Positions 51,561 through 60,971 of a stretch of DNA of 64,000 bases are shown here, piece after piece. This DNA is from Ectobacillus polymachus. GTDB taxonomy: Bacteria; Bacillota; Bacilli; Bacillales; Bacillaceae_G. The DNA lies in NCBI RefSeq assembly GCF_048159605.1, contig NZ_JBLREB010000001.1, forward strand, positions 1 to 64,000. The letters run 5' to 3'. The position numbers were made by a program, and so were the translations under genes. The notes under the pieces were generated by a model. It was not told where the DNA came from and made no database searches. It saw nothing but the letters and a program-made list of their open reading frames with translations. Position 1 is the first letter of the stretch, and each line of letters starts with the position of its first letter.

Positions 51561-51591
51561 ATGGTCGCTTCTATGAAAGAGGCGACCATTT
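51559..51591. terminator. Bidirectional terminator
   Basis: AAATGGTCGC (51559-51568) pairs with GCGACCATTT (51582-51591) between the convergent HD-GYP and DinB genes. Confidence 0.78.
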
Positions 51592-51594
51592 CGC

Positions 51595-52107
51595 TTACAT
51601 GTATTTTTCCTTAATGATTGCAAGATGGTGGAGCTCATGACCAGCGATGATATATGCCAATGCACGTGCTGTAGTTGGATAATTTGCAACAGATCCACTG
51701 CGTTTTTGTGCATCTATCGATAAACTAGCAATCAAGGAACACGTACTCTGACGAACGAGAGCTAAATCAGACAGAATATCTGAAAGCTGGAGTTCATTGA
51801 AATCTGCATTTGCTACGTATTCATCTTGATCAAAGGATGGAAAAGCTGCGGTTTCCCCACGGCTGATAGCAAGAAGGCGATAGCTCATCACGCGTTCCGT
51901 ATCGGCCATATGACCAAGTACTTCCTTAAGGCTCCATTTCCCAGGTGCATAGCAGTACTCCCCTTTTTCATTCGATACCTCTCGAAGTAAAGCTTGCAGC
52001 TCCTCATGCTGATTTTTTAAAAATACAAGAATATCTCCATCCGGAATAAGAGAGATATATTTCTCGTAATAAGGATTATATTCGTTTTGCTGCGGACACT
52101 GAATCAT
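51595..52107 (-). CDS. DinB/YfiT-family metal-binding protein
   Basis: About 170 residues in a four-helix bundle. The three metal-binding histidines are in LGHMADTERVMSYR and HELHHLAIIKE. The family includes thiol-dependent S-transferases and damage-inducible proteins of uncertain role. ATG 52107 has GGAGGCGAG upstream; the longer frame to 52122 starts inside the ribosome site. Confidence 0.85.
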   Translation of the reverse strand: MIQCPQQNEYNPYYEKYISLIPDGDILVFLKNQHEELQALLREVSNEKGEYCYAPGKWSLKEVLGHMADTERVMSYRLLAISRGETAAFPSFDQDEYVANADFNELQLSDILSDLALVRQSTCSLIASLSIDAQKRSGSVANYPTTARALAYIIAGHELHHLAIIKEKYM

Positions 52108-52249
52108 GATACTCGCCTCCATTTTTGGGTTTTATTTCATGGTAGCATTTTCCTTTCTATTCGTATATGTGATTCTCCGTATAATGGATCTTCACTTGTT
52201 ACATATTATAAGTGGATACTTTAGGAAAGTTATGGAGGGAATCATATTT

Positions 52250-53032
52250 ATGCCAATGCTGGATGTAGACGGAACGAGCCTATATTATTCTGTGAAAGGA
52301 AATGGGATTCCAATCGTATGTATTCATCCTCCTGTCCTTACTAGTGAAAATTTTGAATACCAAGTAAAGGAATTAAGCCAATTTTTTAAAGTGATTACGT
52401 TTGATATTCGAGGTCATGGCCGTAGTCAATATTCTGATCAACCTATCACCTATTCACTTATTGTACAGGATACTTGCCGTATTCTGGATCATCTGCAAAT
52501 TAGCCAAGCTTATATATGTGGATATTCGACTGGAGGTTCGATTGTTTTAGAGTTTTTACAGACGTTTGCGAACCGGGCATTAGGCGGAATTGTCATAAGC
52601 GGTATGTCTGAAATGAAGGACCCACATATAGTGAATAGAATTATGCTTGCGATAAGAATTGCAAAGGCAGGAGCCATTTCTATTTTGGCATGGGCTATTG
52701 CATGGAGTAATTCCAATACAAAAAAGATATTTTTCAAAATGTTAAAAGCGGCTAAAAGAGGACATGCCAAAAATTTTAAACAGTATTACCAGTATATCCT
52801 GCAATATAACTGTACCAATCAACTCGTGAACATAAAGCATCCGATTTTAGTTGTTTATGGGAAGAAAGACAAAATATTTTCTTATTATGCAAAGCTCTTA
52901 CATGAAAAATTACCGTGTCATGAGTTAATAGGTATTGAGAATGTAAAGCATCAAATCCCTACGAAAGCAGCGGGAAGTTTAAATACAGCAATTAAGAAGT
53001 TTATAGATAGTCGTGACAAAATTAACGGCTAA
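52250..53032 (+). CDS. Alpha/beta hydrolase
   Basis: About 260 residues. The oxyanion strand is IPIVCIHPPVL, then FDIRGHGRSQ, the nucleophile elbow CGYSTGGSIVL (Ser), the acid in YGKKDKIF and histidine in ENVKHQIPTKA. The family range is wide, so the substrate is unknown. ATG 52250 has GGAGGG upstream. The frame continues back to 52106 with a hydrophobic stretch, but that overlaps the divergent DinB start and lacks a ribosome site. Confidence 0.82.
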   Translation: MPMLDVDGTSLYYSVKGNGIPIVCIHPPVLTSENFEYQVKELSQFFKVITFDIRGHGRSQYSDQPITYSLIVQDTCRILDHLQISQAYICGYSTGGSIVLEFLQTFANRALGGIVISGMSEMKDPHIVNRIMLAIRIAKAGAISILAWAIAWSNSNTKKIFFKMLKAAKRGHAKNFKQYYQYILQYNCTNQLVNIKHPILVVYGKKDKIFSYYAKLLHEKLPCHELIGIENVKHQIPTKAAGSLNTAIKKFIDSRDKING

Positions 53033-53033
53033 G

Positions 53034-53065
53034 TCCCTGCATTTCTATGATGCGGGGATTTTTTT
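53034..53065 (+). terminator. Terminator of the hydrolase gene
   Basis: TCCCTGCAT pairs with ATGCGGGGA (one G-U) around TTCTATG, followed by T7. Confidence 0.8.
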
Positions 53066-53212
53066 ATGTTTTCTACTTGAAAAGCTATGTACCCCCTTGG
53101 CATCCCCTTCTTAGTCCTATGCAAGTATTCAATCATAAACAAAACAAAAAAATAAAAAAAACAACTACAAGTAAAAAAATATTTCACTCCTTTTCCCAAT
53201 TTTCTATTCTCC

Positions 53213-53231
53213 CACTTTATTTATAAAGTGA
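53213..53231. promoter_or_regulatory. Palindrome upstream of the DnaD-like gene
   Basis: CACTTTAT-TT-ATAAAGTG, an 8-bp perfect inverted repeat about 45 bp before the gene. A repressor site is possible. Confidence 0.4.
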
Positions 53232-53272
53232 AGGTGCAAAAAAAAGTTGCGTAATAGATAGGAGGAAGAAAA

Positions 53273-54112
53273 ATGGCAGTATACCGACTTGTACGAGTAA
53301 ACTTTTGGCAGGATGATTTTGTTTTGGATTTAACTCCGGAAGAACGACATTTCTACCTGTATTTACTGACGTGTTCGAAAACGACGCAGTGCGGGATTTA
53401 TACATTGCCTGCGCGAGTGGTTGAACTAGAGACGGGATACAATGGTGAAACAGTTGATAAATTACTGCAGCGGTTTATTGATTACGGAAAAATCATGTAT
53501 GATGCAGAAACAACAGAAGTTTACATATTGAATTGGGTACGATATAACTCGATTACCAATGTAAACGTAGAAAAGTGTGTCTTGCGAGAGCTAAAGACTG
53601 TGAAAAATAAAATGTTTGTACAGCTGTTTCTGAAAAGATGTTTAGAGGAAGAGCTTCGTATTCCGTTGCTTCTTGCCCAATTTGGTCATCCGTTTGAAGA
53701 ATCCGTGGAAGTTCCTTCTGAAAGCCCAAGTCCTGAAACAAATGTAGCTACTAAGGATGACGTGTTTTCATTTTACGAGCAGAATTTTAAGAAATTATCT
53801 CCTTACAGCATGAAAGAACTGACCAGGTGGATTAAGGCTTTGTCAGAGGAACTTGTCCTAAAAGCACTTCAAATTGCTTATGAATATAACAAACGATCGC
53901 TTGCGTATGTGAAGGGGATTCTCCGAGATTGGCAAGGAAAAGGTTTTACGTCGGTACAGGAGGTAGAGCAGGCACAGGATAAATTTCGGAAGAAGATTCT
54001 GCTAGAGGATGAGACAGATCGAATCATAGAAGAGCATAAGCAATGGGATAAGAATGCTTTATCCGAGGAAGAACTGCAGCAGTTCCTTAAAGATAGGAGC
54101 TGGAAGGAATGA
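53273..54112 (+). CDS. Phage-type replication initiation protein with DnaD-like C-terminal domain
   Basis: 279 residues. The N-terminal winged-helix region (YRLVRVNFWQDDFVLDLTPE, FYLYLLTCSKTTQCGIYTLP) is that of phage replisome organisers. The second part (about 160-215) is a DnaD/DnaB2 domain ending in the YxxxI motif region SLAYVKGILRDWQGKGF. It would open the origin and help load the helicase encoded next. Its stop overlaps the helicase start (ATGA). Likely a relic of, or borrowed from, a phage; no other phage genes are nearby. Confidence 0.82.
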   Translation: MAVYRLVRVNFWQDDFVLDLTPEERHFYLYLLTCSKTTQCGIYTLPARVVELETGYNGETVDKLLQRFIDYGKIMYDAETTEVYILNWVRYNSITNVNVEKCVLRELKTVKNKMFVQLFLKRCLEEELRIPLLLAQFGHPFEESVEVPSESPSPETNVATKDDVFSFYEQNFKKLSPYSMKELTRWIKALSEELVLKALQIAYEYNKRSLAYVKGILRDWQGKGFTSVQEVEQAQDKFRKKILLEDETDRIIEEHKQWDKNALSEEELQQFLKDRSWKE

Positions 54113-55413
54113 GAATTCAAAACGTAGAAGCAGAGCAAATGGTACTCGGTTCTATCATTTTAGAGGGAGAATTGCTGAAAGAGTGCCGTTTAGCCGAGCA
54201 ACATTTTTCCTTGGCCCTGCACCAAACGATTTTCAAATGGATGAAACAAGTGGTAGAAGAAAAACTTGATCTGATTACGCTTGTTAGCACAATGGAACCG
54301 GCATTTTTAGAGCAGATTGGCGGGATTTCATTTCTAGCCACGATGGCAGAGAGTGTTCCAACTACAGCTAATTTTTCGCATTATGAGGATCTAGTATTAC
54401 GTGCATGGAAAATGCAAAGTGCCGCTAATATCGCACAAGGTATGTATGCGAAGCTGCATGAAACAAAGGATGAGAACGTGATTCGTACAAGTATTACAGC
54501 ACTATGTGAAATAGAAGAAGCAGAGTATAAGGAAGATAATGATCTAAAAGACGGGTTAGAGGATTTATATGAAAGCTTCCAGAAGGATATGGGAGAGCTA
54601 AGCGGCATCGATACAGGATTCCAGGCTTTAAACCAACTAACGTATGGTCTGCAGGAGGGAGATTTTGTTGTACTTGGTGCACGTCCATCAATGGGGAAAA
54701 CGGCATTTGCCTTAAATATTTCCATTCATGCTGCAAAGAATGCAGCAGTAGGTATCGTTTCCTTAGAAATGGGGCGAGAGCAGTTGTTAAGGCGGATGAT
54801 GTCCTGCGTAGGAAAAATCTCCGGAGAAAAAATGAAAAACCCAAAACGTTGGTTTGACCGAGCAGATTGGGAAAACACGGTAAGGGCCACTGTAGAGCTA
54901 GCGCAGCTACTTATTACTATTTATGATAAGGCAGGAATGAAGCTTCACGAACTTTATTTACAGATCCGCAGGCTAAAACGAAAACATCCGGATAAAAAGC
55001 TGCTTATCATTATTGATTATTTACAGCTCCTATCCGGTGATGACAACTACCGAGGCAATCGGCAGCAGGAAATGAGCGATATCTCCCGAAAGCTAAAGCA
55101 GCTGGCACGGGACTTACACGTATGTGTCTTGGCGCTTTCACAATTGTCGCGCGCAATAGAATCACGAAACGATAAACGACCGCTTCTATCTGATTTAAGA
55201 GAAACCGGGCAGATTGAACAGGATGCAGACGTCATCCTGCTCATGTACCAAAACAAGTATTACGATAAAAAGACGGAGAATAAGGATATAACAGAAATTC
55301 AGGTAGCAAAGCATCGGAATGGGCCGACTGGGAAGGTTACGCTGAAATTTTTGAAGGAGTATGGACGGTTTGTAGGGAACTTGGTGAATTTGAGTTTTGC
55401 TGGGGGGATATAG
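54109..55413 (+). CDS. Replicative DNA helicase, DnaB-type (phage-like)
   Basis: 434 residues, hexameric replicative helicase. The N-terminal helical domain (NVEAEQMVLGSIILEGELL) is followed by a RecA-like core with Walker A GARPSMGKTAFALN, Walker B LLIIIDYLQLLSG, ALSQLSRAIESR and DLRETGQIEQDADVILLMY. It forms a unit with the DnaD-like gene upstream. It is clearly a second, non-housekeeping copy by context. The C-terminus is complete. Confidence 0.92.
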   Translation: MRIQNVEAEQMVLGSIILEGELLKECRLAEQHFSLALHQTIFKWMKQVVEEKLDLITLVSTMEPAFLEQIGGISFLATMAESVPTTANFSHYEDLVLRAWKMQSAANIAQGMYAKLHETKDENVIRTSITALCEIEEAEYKEDNDLKDGLEDLYESFQKDMGELSGIDTGFQALNQLTYGLQEGDFVVLGARPSMGKTAFALNISIHAAKNAAVGIVSLEMGREQLLRRMMSCVGKISGEKMKNPKRWFDRADWENTVRATVELAQLLITIYDKAGMKLHELYLQIRRLKRKHPDKKLLIIIDYLQLLSGDDNYRGNRQQEMSDISRKLKQLARDLHVCVLALSQLSRAIESRNDKRPLLSDLRETGQIEQDADVILLMYQNKYYDKKTENKDITEIQVAKHRNGPTGKVTLKFLKEYGRFVGNLVNLSFAGGI

Positions 55414-55825
55414 GAAAGCTAAAATTCTTGCAGGATCAGATTGTGAGTTTCAAAGATATAAGGAGGGGAAAATAGGATTAAATATGCGGTGCACCACCTT
55501 AATTTACGTACTTGTTGTAAAAATTATAAAGACGAATGTGAATATACTAATAAATAAGTTGATGCTAGTATCAACTTATTTTAAGTTTTATAACCTTATT
55601 CTAAAGCCATTACTTTTAAAGTTTGGGAAAGTACTTTTTCCTGACGTCTGCTAAACTAAAGAATTCTACCGTTTTATCTTATATTTCTAAAAGTACTTCG
55701 GTATGCTTATAGTTTGTTCGTTTTCAGGAATTTATTACATAAAAGATTTATGTGATAAGGGCTACCTTATCACAATATTGTTCCTATCATCTGCCATATT
55801 AATATCTGCCTAGTGGTAAAAGAAT
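55414..55825. other. Intergenic stretch without a supported gene
   Basis: It holds one hairpin, GTGATAAGG (55752-55760) with CCTTATCAC (55765-55773). An 85-codon frame here has no ribosome site or recognisable content. Confidence 0.45.
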
Positions 55826-55850
55826 AAGCCAGTCGAGGATTGACTGGCTT
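55826..55850 (-). terminator. Terminator of the putative nuclease gene
   Basis: AAGCCAGTC pairs with GACTGGCTT. Read leftward it is followed by a T-rich stretch (TATTCTTTTACC). Confidence 0.6.
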
Positions 55851-55867
55851 AATTTTAACGTAATAGT

Positions 55868-57295
55868 TTATTCTAATTTTGATGCTGAGGGTTTATGTGG
55901 AGTTGCATTAACAATTAATAAGCTGATTTTAAGATTATATTTTGAATTTATATTTGAAACTCTTTCCTGAATACCTTTAATCTTTTTTTGGTCACTTTCA
56001 GTATATATCGTAACAAGGAAAATCCCATCTCTTACAGAATCAATTTCAAGGTATTTAGGTAATTGTAATTCTAGACCATTCCAAAACTTTCCGTTCCTTG
56101 CAAGTTTGATTTCTAATAACACGCGTTTGCTATATCCAGATGAAAAGCGGAAATCGACAGGTCCTCTTCCTTGATTAACTTCTCTGGTAAAGTCGATATT
56201 ATTAGCTATACAATATTGTTCTACGATTCCATTAAACAATAATTGAACTCCTTCCTCACTTTTTCCTCTTGTAAATTTATCATCCCAAAGAAGTTTATAA
56301 CCTGACTTATTTTCTACAAAATTTTTAAAAACTTTTGATATCCCAATAACTATTTCCATGAATTTCTCATCGGATGTTGGCTCATTTATTGTTAAGGGGT
56401 GAGAGCTAGTAATTTCCTTAGCCTTAGCGTACCAAGTGTATCTTAGTAAAGGGTCTTTTTCTAAATCGTATGCTTTCGCTTTCTTGGATTCAACCAATAC
56501 AATGTATTCTTTTACAAGATCATAATTTTCTAATGCAAGTTTAACCAACTCTTCCTTATTTAGATTCTTGTCTATCTCAAAGTTCAAATCATTTCTTAGT
56601 GTTTCGTTGAACAAGACTGTTGAATGAAAGTTATCCGAATTAATTTCAGGTATTACATTCAGGTAATTTTTTGGGATTAACAAAATGCCAGTTTTATTCT
56701 TATAGGGATTTATAGGAAGATCAACTTTTATATCATTCCATCTTAAAAATTGATGATCAAACTTTCCATTTCTTAATATAACCTTTTGAGTAGGAATATT
56801 ATATTTCTTACAAATATTTTGGGTGTATGTTACCAATTTTTCCTTCATAAGATTTGCAGCAATGTCACTTATACTATCAGGCCCAATTCCTAGGGTGAAT
56901 AAGCCAATCTCTTCTAAATGTTCTAATTTTAGAATGGATGATTCAATACATTGTTTGATGTTGTAAGCTAGTTTTTTAGACCATCCTGGGCCTGGTCCAG
57001 CCCCCTGTCTATTTGAAGAGTAACCTAAACATAGTTCATTTACTTCATGAAAACGCAACATGGATAAAGCTTTACCGTATAATACATTTCTCTCTCTTCC
57101 ACCAGATTCAGCAATTAAGGAAAAAACCTTATTTATAAATTTCATCATGTCCTCATATGTATCTTGAAATAAAGGATTATCCGTTTTAAAAACAAGAAAG
57201 GGATCAATAAAAAGTTTAGTATCTTGGTGTAAAATCGGGTCAAACCAATCTTGATCTTCTGAATTCTTAATATTGAATTCTTCTGAAAATAACAT
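55868..57295 (-). CDS. Unrecognised protein with C-terminal PD-(D/E)XK nuclease-like motif
   Basis: About 475 residues. The N-terminal part (DWFDPILHQDTKLFIDPFLV, LFTLGIGPDSISDIAANLMK) matches no family I can name. The C-terminal 120 residues carry EEGVQLLFNGIVEQYC, then GPVDFRFSSG, then LLEIKLARNG and LELQLPKYL: an E-...-D-...-ExK-...-Q pattern typical of PD-(D/E)XK nucleases. ATG 57295 has TTGAGGAA upstream. It is a lone leftward gene with its own terminator, between a phage-type replication pair and a type III restriction system. An anti-phage role is a reasonable guess but unproven. Confidence 0.65.
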   Translation of the reverse strand: MLFSEEFNIKNSEDQDWFDPILHQDTKLFIDPFLVFKTDNPLFQDTYEDMMKFINKVFSLIAESGGRERNVLYGKALSMLRFHEVNELCLGYSSNRQGAGPGPGWSKKLAYNIKQCIESSILKLEHLEEIGLFTLGIGPDSISDIAANLMKEKLVTYTQNICKKYNIPTQKVILRNGKFDHQFLRWNDIKVDLPINPYKNKTGILLIPKNYLNVIPEINSDNFHSTVLFNETLRNDLNFEIDKNLNKEELVKLALENYDLVKEYIVLVESKKAKAYDLEKDPLLRYTWYAKAKEITSSHPLTINEPTSDEKFMEIVIGISKVFKNFVENKSGYKLLWDDKFTRGKSEEGVQLLFNGIVEQYCIANNIDFTREVNQGRGPVDFRFSSGYSKRVLLEIKLARNGKFWNGLELQLPKYLEIDSVRDGIFLVTIYTESDQKKIKGIQERVSNINSKYNLKISLLIVNATPHKPSASKLE

Positions 57296-57307
57296 AGTAT
57301 TCCTCAA

Positions 57308-57893
57308 TTCTTAATTTATTTTTGATAAATTGTTTATATAATAGGTAGTTTACGTGAATTGTCGCTGACAATTAATTAATATTATATTATCAACATTATA
57401 GGATGGTTTCGACAAAATATTCCATTTTCCTGCGTGGCTTCGATGAGTTTCAAACGAATCATAGTAATCCTTGTAATGTACAAAACAATATTGCGATATA
57501 TAGAAATTATGATTTTTTTTTACAATAAATGATTGGAAATCTGCTAATCTAATATGATTTTCAACTAGTTTCATTTATTGTGGTCAAAAATGTTATCAAA
57601 AAGTCCTGAATGAACTAATTCATCATTTATATGCCTGTAATTAATTAGAGAAAGTTTATAGATTTTTTATGTTCAGAGATACTTTCCCGACTTTCATTTA
57701 AAAGATAGTTGTGAGTTTCTCCTGCTGTTATTTTTCAGCTAGAAGAAGAGTAGGGAGATAATGTATTTGGAACCCATAACCGAGGTCAATCTGAAGATTC
57801 TTCTGTAGATTATTTTGACATGATTCGCTCTTATATCGAAGACACCTCTTCTGTATTGGATTCCCTATCCCAAACAAAGAGGTGTTTTGTAGA
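57308..57893. other. Intergenic stretch with fragments
   Basis: A leftward 74-codon frame (57350-57574) lacks a ribosome site. A rightward frame near 57755-57850 reads VFGTHNRGQSEDSSVDYFDM without a start and may be debris. A hairpin (ACACCTCTT at about 57842, AAGAGGTGT at about 57877) may be a terminator. No intact gene is supported. Confidence 0.4.
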
Positions 57894-58091
57894 TTATCGA
57901 TCCTTTAAACCCGATTTCTTCTTGAAAAAAATATCATATACCAAACCTATTATCCAAATAATAGATACTATGCTTTTAACCCATCTTAGTACTGTGTTAT
58001 TAGGGAATATTAAAGGTAGAATAAACAATATTATTATAGAAATCATAACAAATAATATTGCTAACCATGTGGTTACTTTTGTATTTATCAT
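57894..58091 (-). CDS. Small two-helix membrane protein
   Basis: 65 residues, starting MINTKVTTWLAILFVMISII, with a second helix at about 37-54 and a basic tail (FFKKKSGLKDR). TTAGGAGTGTTACAC precedes ATG 58091, which I prefer over the longer frame to 58142. Function unknown. Confidence 0.6.
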   Translation of the reverse strand: MINTKVTTWLAILFVMISIIILFILPLIFPNNTVLRWVKSIVSIIWIIGLVYDIFFKKKSGLKDR

Positions 58092-58208
58092 GTGTAACAC
58101 TCCTAAAATGTGAATGCTGTAAGGATTATTGCAGCCCACCATGCTTACCGTAGGAGAACAGCCTCGCTTACTTTTCCTTACTCATTCCCTTCCATGATAG
58201 TAGCAGCA

Positions 58209-58430
58209 TCATAAGCCATTCCATTCTAATATTATTAAAGGTGTAGAAGTATGTATATATTCATTCATATCTGAATCTATTATTCCAAGTTTATGTAATT
58301 CCTCTTTATCCGGAGTATCCTTTTCAAGTGTAAAAACAGATTCAGTTTGTGCAAAGGCATTAGAATCTATTGATAAAGCTAATGTAGTTGCACTTATTTT
58401 AAATATATTTCTCTTATAAAACACATGCAT
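58209..58430 (-). CDS. Short exported protein, possibly truncated
   Basis: 73 residues. TAGGAGGAATGC precedes the ATG. A signal peptide (FKISATTLALSIDSNAFA, cleaved after AFA) is followed by 45 residues with TLEKDTPDKEELHKLGIIDS. The abrupt end (LIILEWNGL) suggests a truncated gene. No family recognised. Confidence 0.45.
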   Translation of the reverse strand: MHVFYKRNIFKISATTLALSIDSNAFAQTESVFTLEKDTPDKEELHKLGIIDSDMNEYIHTSTPLIILEWNGL

Positions 58431-58912
58431 TCCTCCTAAAGTTACGATAATTAATTTTTTGTTTACAAGTATATGTTAACATATACTAATGAAGGAAATG
58501 AAAGCGCTATATAAATTTTTTGTGACATTATTTTCAAAATAATATAAATTAATACTTCTAGAAAACAGAAATCCTAGTTTCCTAGTTCGAGAATGTTTGC
58601 AAAACAGCTTATTGGTAAAGTCGATATTCACAGATTGTAAAGCATAAGCTAACTATTCTGCAAATTTACCGTTAACTACTCCATAAAAAAGGACCGTACT
58701 AAATTTTTATAAAAGATACATAATCATCGCTACAACGGATTTCATACTGATTCTGTTTGGGTAGCGGCTATTTCGAACAGAGCTAAAAAAAATATCTTTT
58801 TAACATCCTATTATAGAAAGTTAATCCTATATTTTTTGACCATTGTAATCAGAATTAACATACCAAGAACGGAATGATTTTAATTTATTATTACATGATT
58901 ATAAGTATGAAT
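58431..58912. other. AT-rich intergenic stretch
   Basis: No gene, clear repeat or strong terminator is seen in these 480 bases, which separate divergent genes. Confidence 0.45.
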
Positions 58913-58925
58913 GGAGGAGCAATTT

Positions 58926-59804
58926 ATGAAACGTAAATTTGTTTTGTTGATATTCTTTTTTTGCTTTTTACTAGGAGCATGTACAGATAAGGAATACGAT
59001 AGGTTGAAAAATGAAGGCTATACTTTATTTAAAGGTGAGGAGTATGATAAGGCTCTATCAGATTTTGAAAGGGCTAAAGAGCGTAATAACAATGACGAAA
59101 TAAATAATGATATATTCATAACAAAAGAAATGATAAAATCAATAAATACATTTAATAAGGGTAATTTTGAAAGTGTTCTTATTTATATAGGAGAAATAAA
59201 AGAAACAAAAGATGAAAGTTTAAAAACTATTGCAATATCAAAACTTGCAGAATTGGAAAAGGAAACAAATGAACTAAAAGAGACAAAACAGACTATTGAA
59301 CAAAAATTAAAAGAGGCTGAAATCCAATTAAATAATAAGAAATTTGATGATGCAAATCAGTCTTTAATAGCAGTACTGGACTTAATTCCTAAGCATTCAT
59401 CTTTTGCTCAATATGCAAACCAAACTAAAGATTTACTTGGTAAAGTGGAAGACGAAAGAGGAAAAGTAATAGCTGCTGCAAATGAGGTAAAGAAAAAAGA
59501 AGAAGAGCAAAATAAAAATCAGGAAGAGAAGAAGAAACAAGAGAGTGAACAAGGGACTACTGGTCAACAACAAGATACAAATCAATATCAGCAACAAAAT
59601 CCAATGAATCCAGATAAAGCAGTTGTATACATAGCGAATAATGAAGGAATACATCTACATGCGAATATAATTGGAGAATATAAATTCACAAACGAAAAAG
59701 GGGAGTATGTGATATTGTATACATTCAATGAAGGCCCATCAAATGTCGTCCATAAAACATACAATATTAATCCCTATACAAAAGTTTATTATAAAACCAA
59801 TTGA
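58926..59804 (+). CDS. Lipoprotein with TPR-like and coiled-coil region
   Basis: About 292 residues. Lipobox LLGAC after a hydrophobic signal (residues 1-20). Next are TPR-like helices (EGYTLFKGEEYDKALSDFER and IQLNNKKFDDANQSLIAVLD), a long coiled coil, a Lys/Glu/Gln-rich linker, and a C-terminal domain with GEYKFTNEKGEYVILYTFNE. It should be anchored outside the cytoplasmic membrane. ATG 58926 has GGAGGAGC upstream. Function unknown. Confidence 0.75.
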   Translation: MKRKFVLLIFFFCFLLGACTDKEYDRLKNEGYTLFKGEEYDKALSDFERAKERNNNDEINNDIFITKEMIKSINTFNKGNFESVLIYIGEIKETKDESLKTIAISKLAELEKETNELKETKQTIEQKLKEAEIQLNNKKFDDANQSLIAVLDLIPKHSSFAQYANQTKDLLGKVEDERGKVIAAANEVKKKEEEQNKNQEEKKKQESEQGTTGQQQDTNQYQQQNPMNPDKAVVYIANNEGIHLHANIIGEYKFTNEKGEYVILYTFNEGPSNVVHKTYNINPYTKVYYKTN

Positions 59805-59870
59805 ATATATAAGATTATCAAAATCAGCTTCAGACAACTCGATAAAATAAAGAGTACCATCTATATTTGA

Positions 59871-60186
59871 TATGCTCCCCATTAGGTAGACAGATAAAAA
59901 ATAAAATCTGTTTAATTTAATGGGGAGTATTTTTATGGCTAAAAGTAAATATTCAAAAAAATAGGAAAATAACAATTCTACACTCTATCATGAGGGGAAA
60001 CATTCATTAAACGAGATAGCTGAACTCTTTTCTGTTAATCGTAGAACAATTGTTGATTGGCAAAAGAATTATCTAACGCTTGAGAGCAGGACCTGAATCT
60101 ACTTCTAAATGGAATATCTATACAAAAGAGATAAAATTAGCAGCTGTTCGAGATAATTTATCTGGTCAATATTCATTAAATAGCTG
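59871..60186 (+). pseudogene. IS3-family (IS150-like) remnant with broken orfA
   Basis: The left end TGCTCCCCATTAGGTAGACA pairs with AATGGGGAGTAT (hairpin 59871-59930). ATG 59935 then reads MAKSKYSKK, a stop, HEGKHSLNEIAELFSVNRRT, and after a frameshift WNIYTKEIKLAAVRDNLSGQ. These are helix-turn-helix pieces of an IS3-type OrfA. No orfB follows, so it is dead. Confidence 0.65.
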
Positions 60187-60971
60187 ATGGCAAGGGAAAG
60201 TTCAGCTATTTAGACGACGGCATTACAAATCGTCAATATGTAGTTGCAATAATAAGCTTCTTCAATGGTAGACTATATGACAAACTATAAGTAGAAAGAG
60301 AAACTCGCTCACTCTCAATACTAATACTTTTATCTAACTTACAGCTTGATTGGGATAAAATCATTGAGGAAATGTTATTGTACTTAGTGAACGATAGTGG
60401 AAATTGGTTAAAAGCTTCATTAGAAAGAATGGAGAGAAAAGGTGTAAATTTAAAGAAAGCAAAGCATAGTAAGAAAAATTTCAAGCATAGAGCAAAATTG
60501 TTATTTGAAAAAATAATATAAATGGGTTATTTGTCTTGAGATTTTGTTTTATATTATTTAATTTTTTCAGTAATTGATAGTATAAAATTTTTGTGTAAAT
60601 GAATAAAGTTACAAAAAGGAAGACCTTTTCCTGCTAGAATTAAAGTCACCATAACCCACCCTATAGATGAATCTCATTGAATCGTTTAACAAATAAATCA
60701 ACAATTACACGAAACGTAAAGAACAGTTTTCGTACGAAGTTTCGTTACAACTCTTCATAGTCGCAATTTGAGGATTATAGTCAACGCTTTTCGATTCGCT
60801 TGACGAATAGATTTTTAGCGAAATGATTATCTAGCTGAAAAGGTACGTGTAGCCATTTACATAAAATATTGATGCTCCATCTTTTTGTTATACAATTAAT
60901 AAATGTAAGTATTTATAATTATATGTGATGTATTATCAAAAAATAAACATAAGTGATAAGGAGTGTAAAGA
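60187..60971. other. Region of fragments between the IS remnant and the type III system
   Basis: An open stretch (about 60292-60521) reads LDWDKIIEEMLLYLVNDSGN and LLFEKII to a stop but has no start codon. I do not recognise it. The rest (60522-60957) is AT-rich with no gene seen; AAGGAG at 60958 belongs to the mod gene. Confidence 0.4.

Noticed and set aside
52106..52249. N-terminal membrane extension of the alpha/beta hydrolase
   Set aside because: It would overlap the divergent DinB start, and a GGAGGG site precedes ATG 52250.
55397..55654. Rightward 85-codon frame after the helicase gene
   Set aside because: It overlaps the helicase end, has no ribosome site and shows no domain.
57350..57574. 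Leftward 74-codon frame
   Set aside because: No ribosome site, no recognisable domain, AT-rich codons; left as unsupported.
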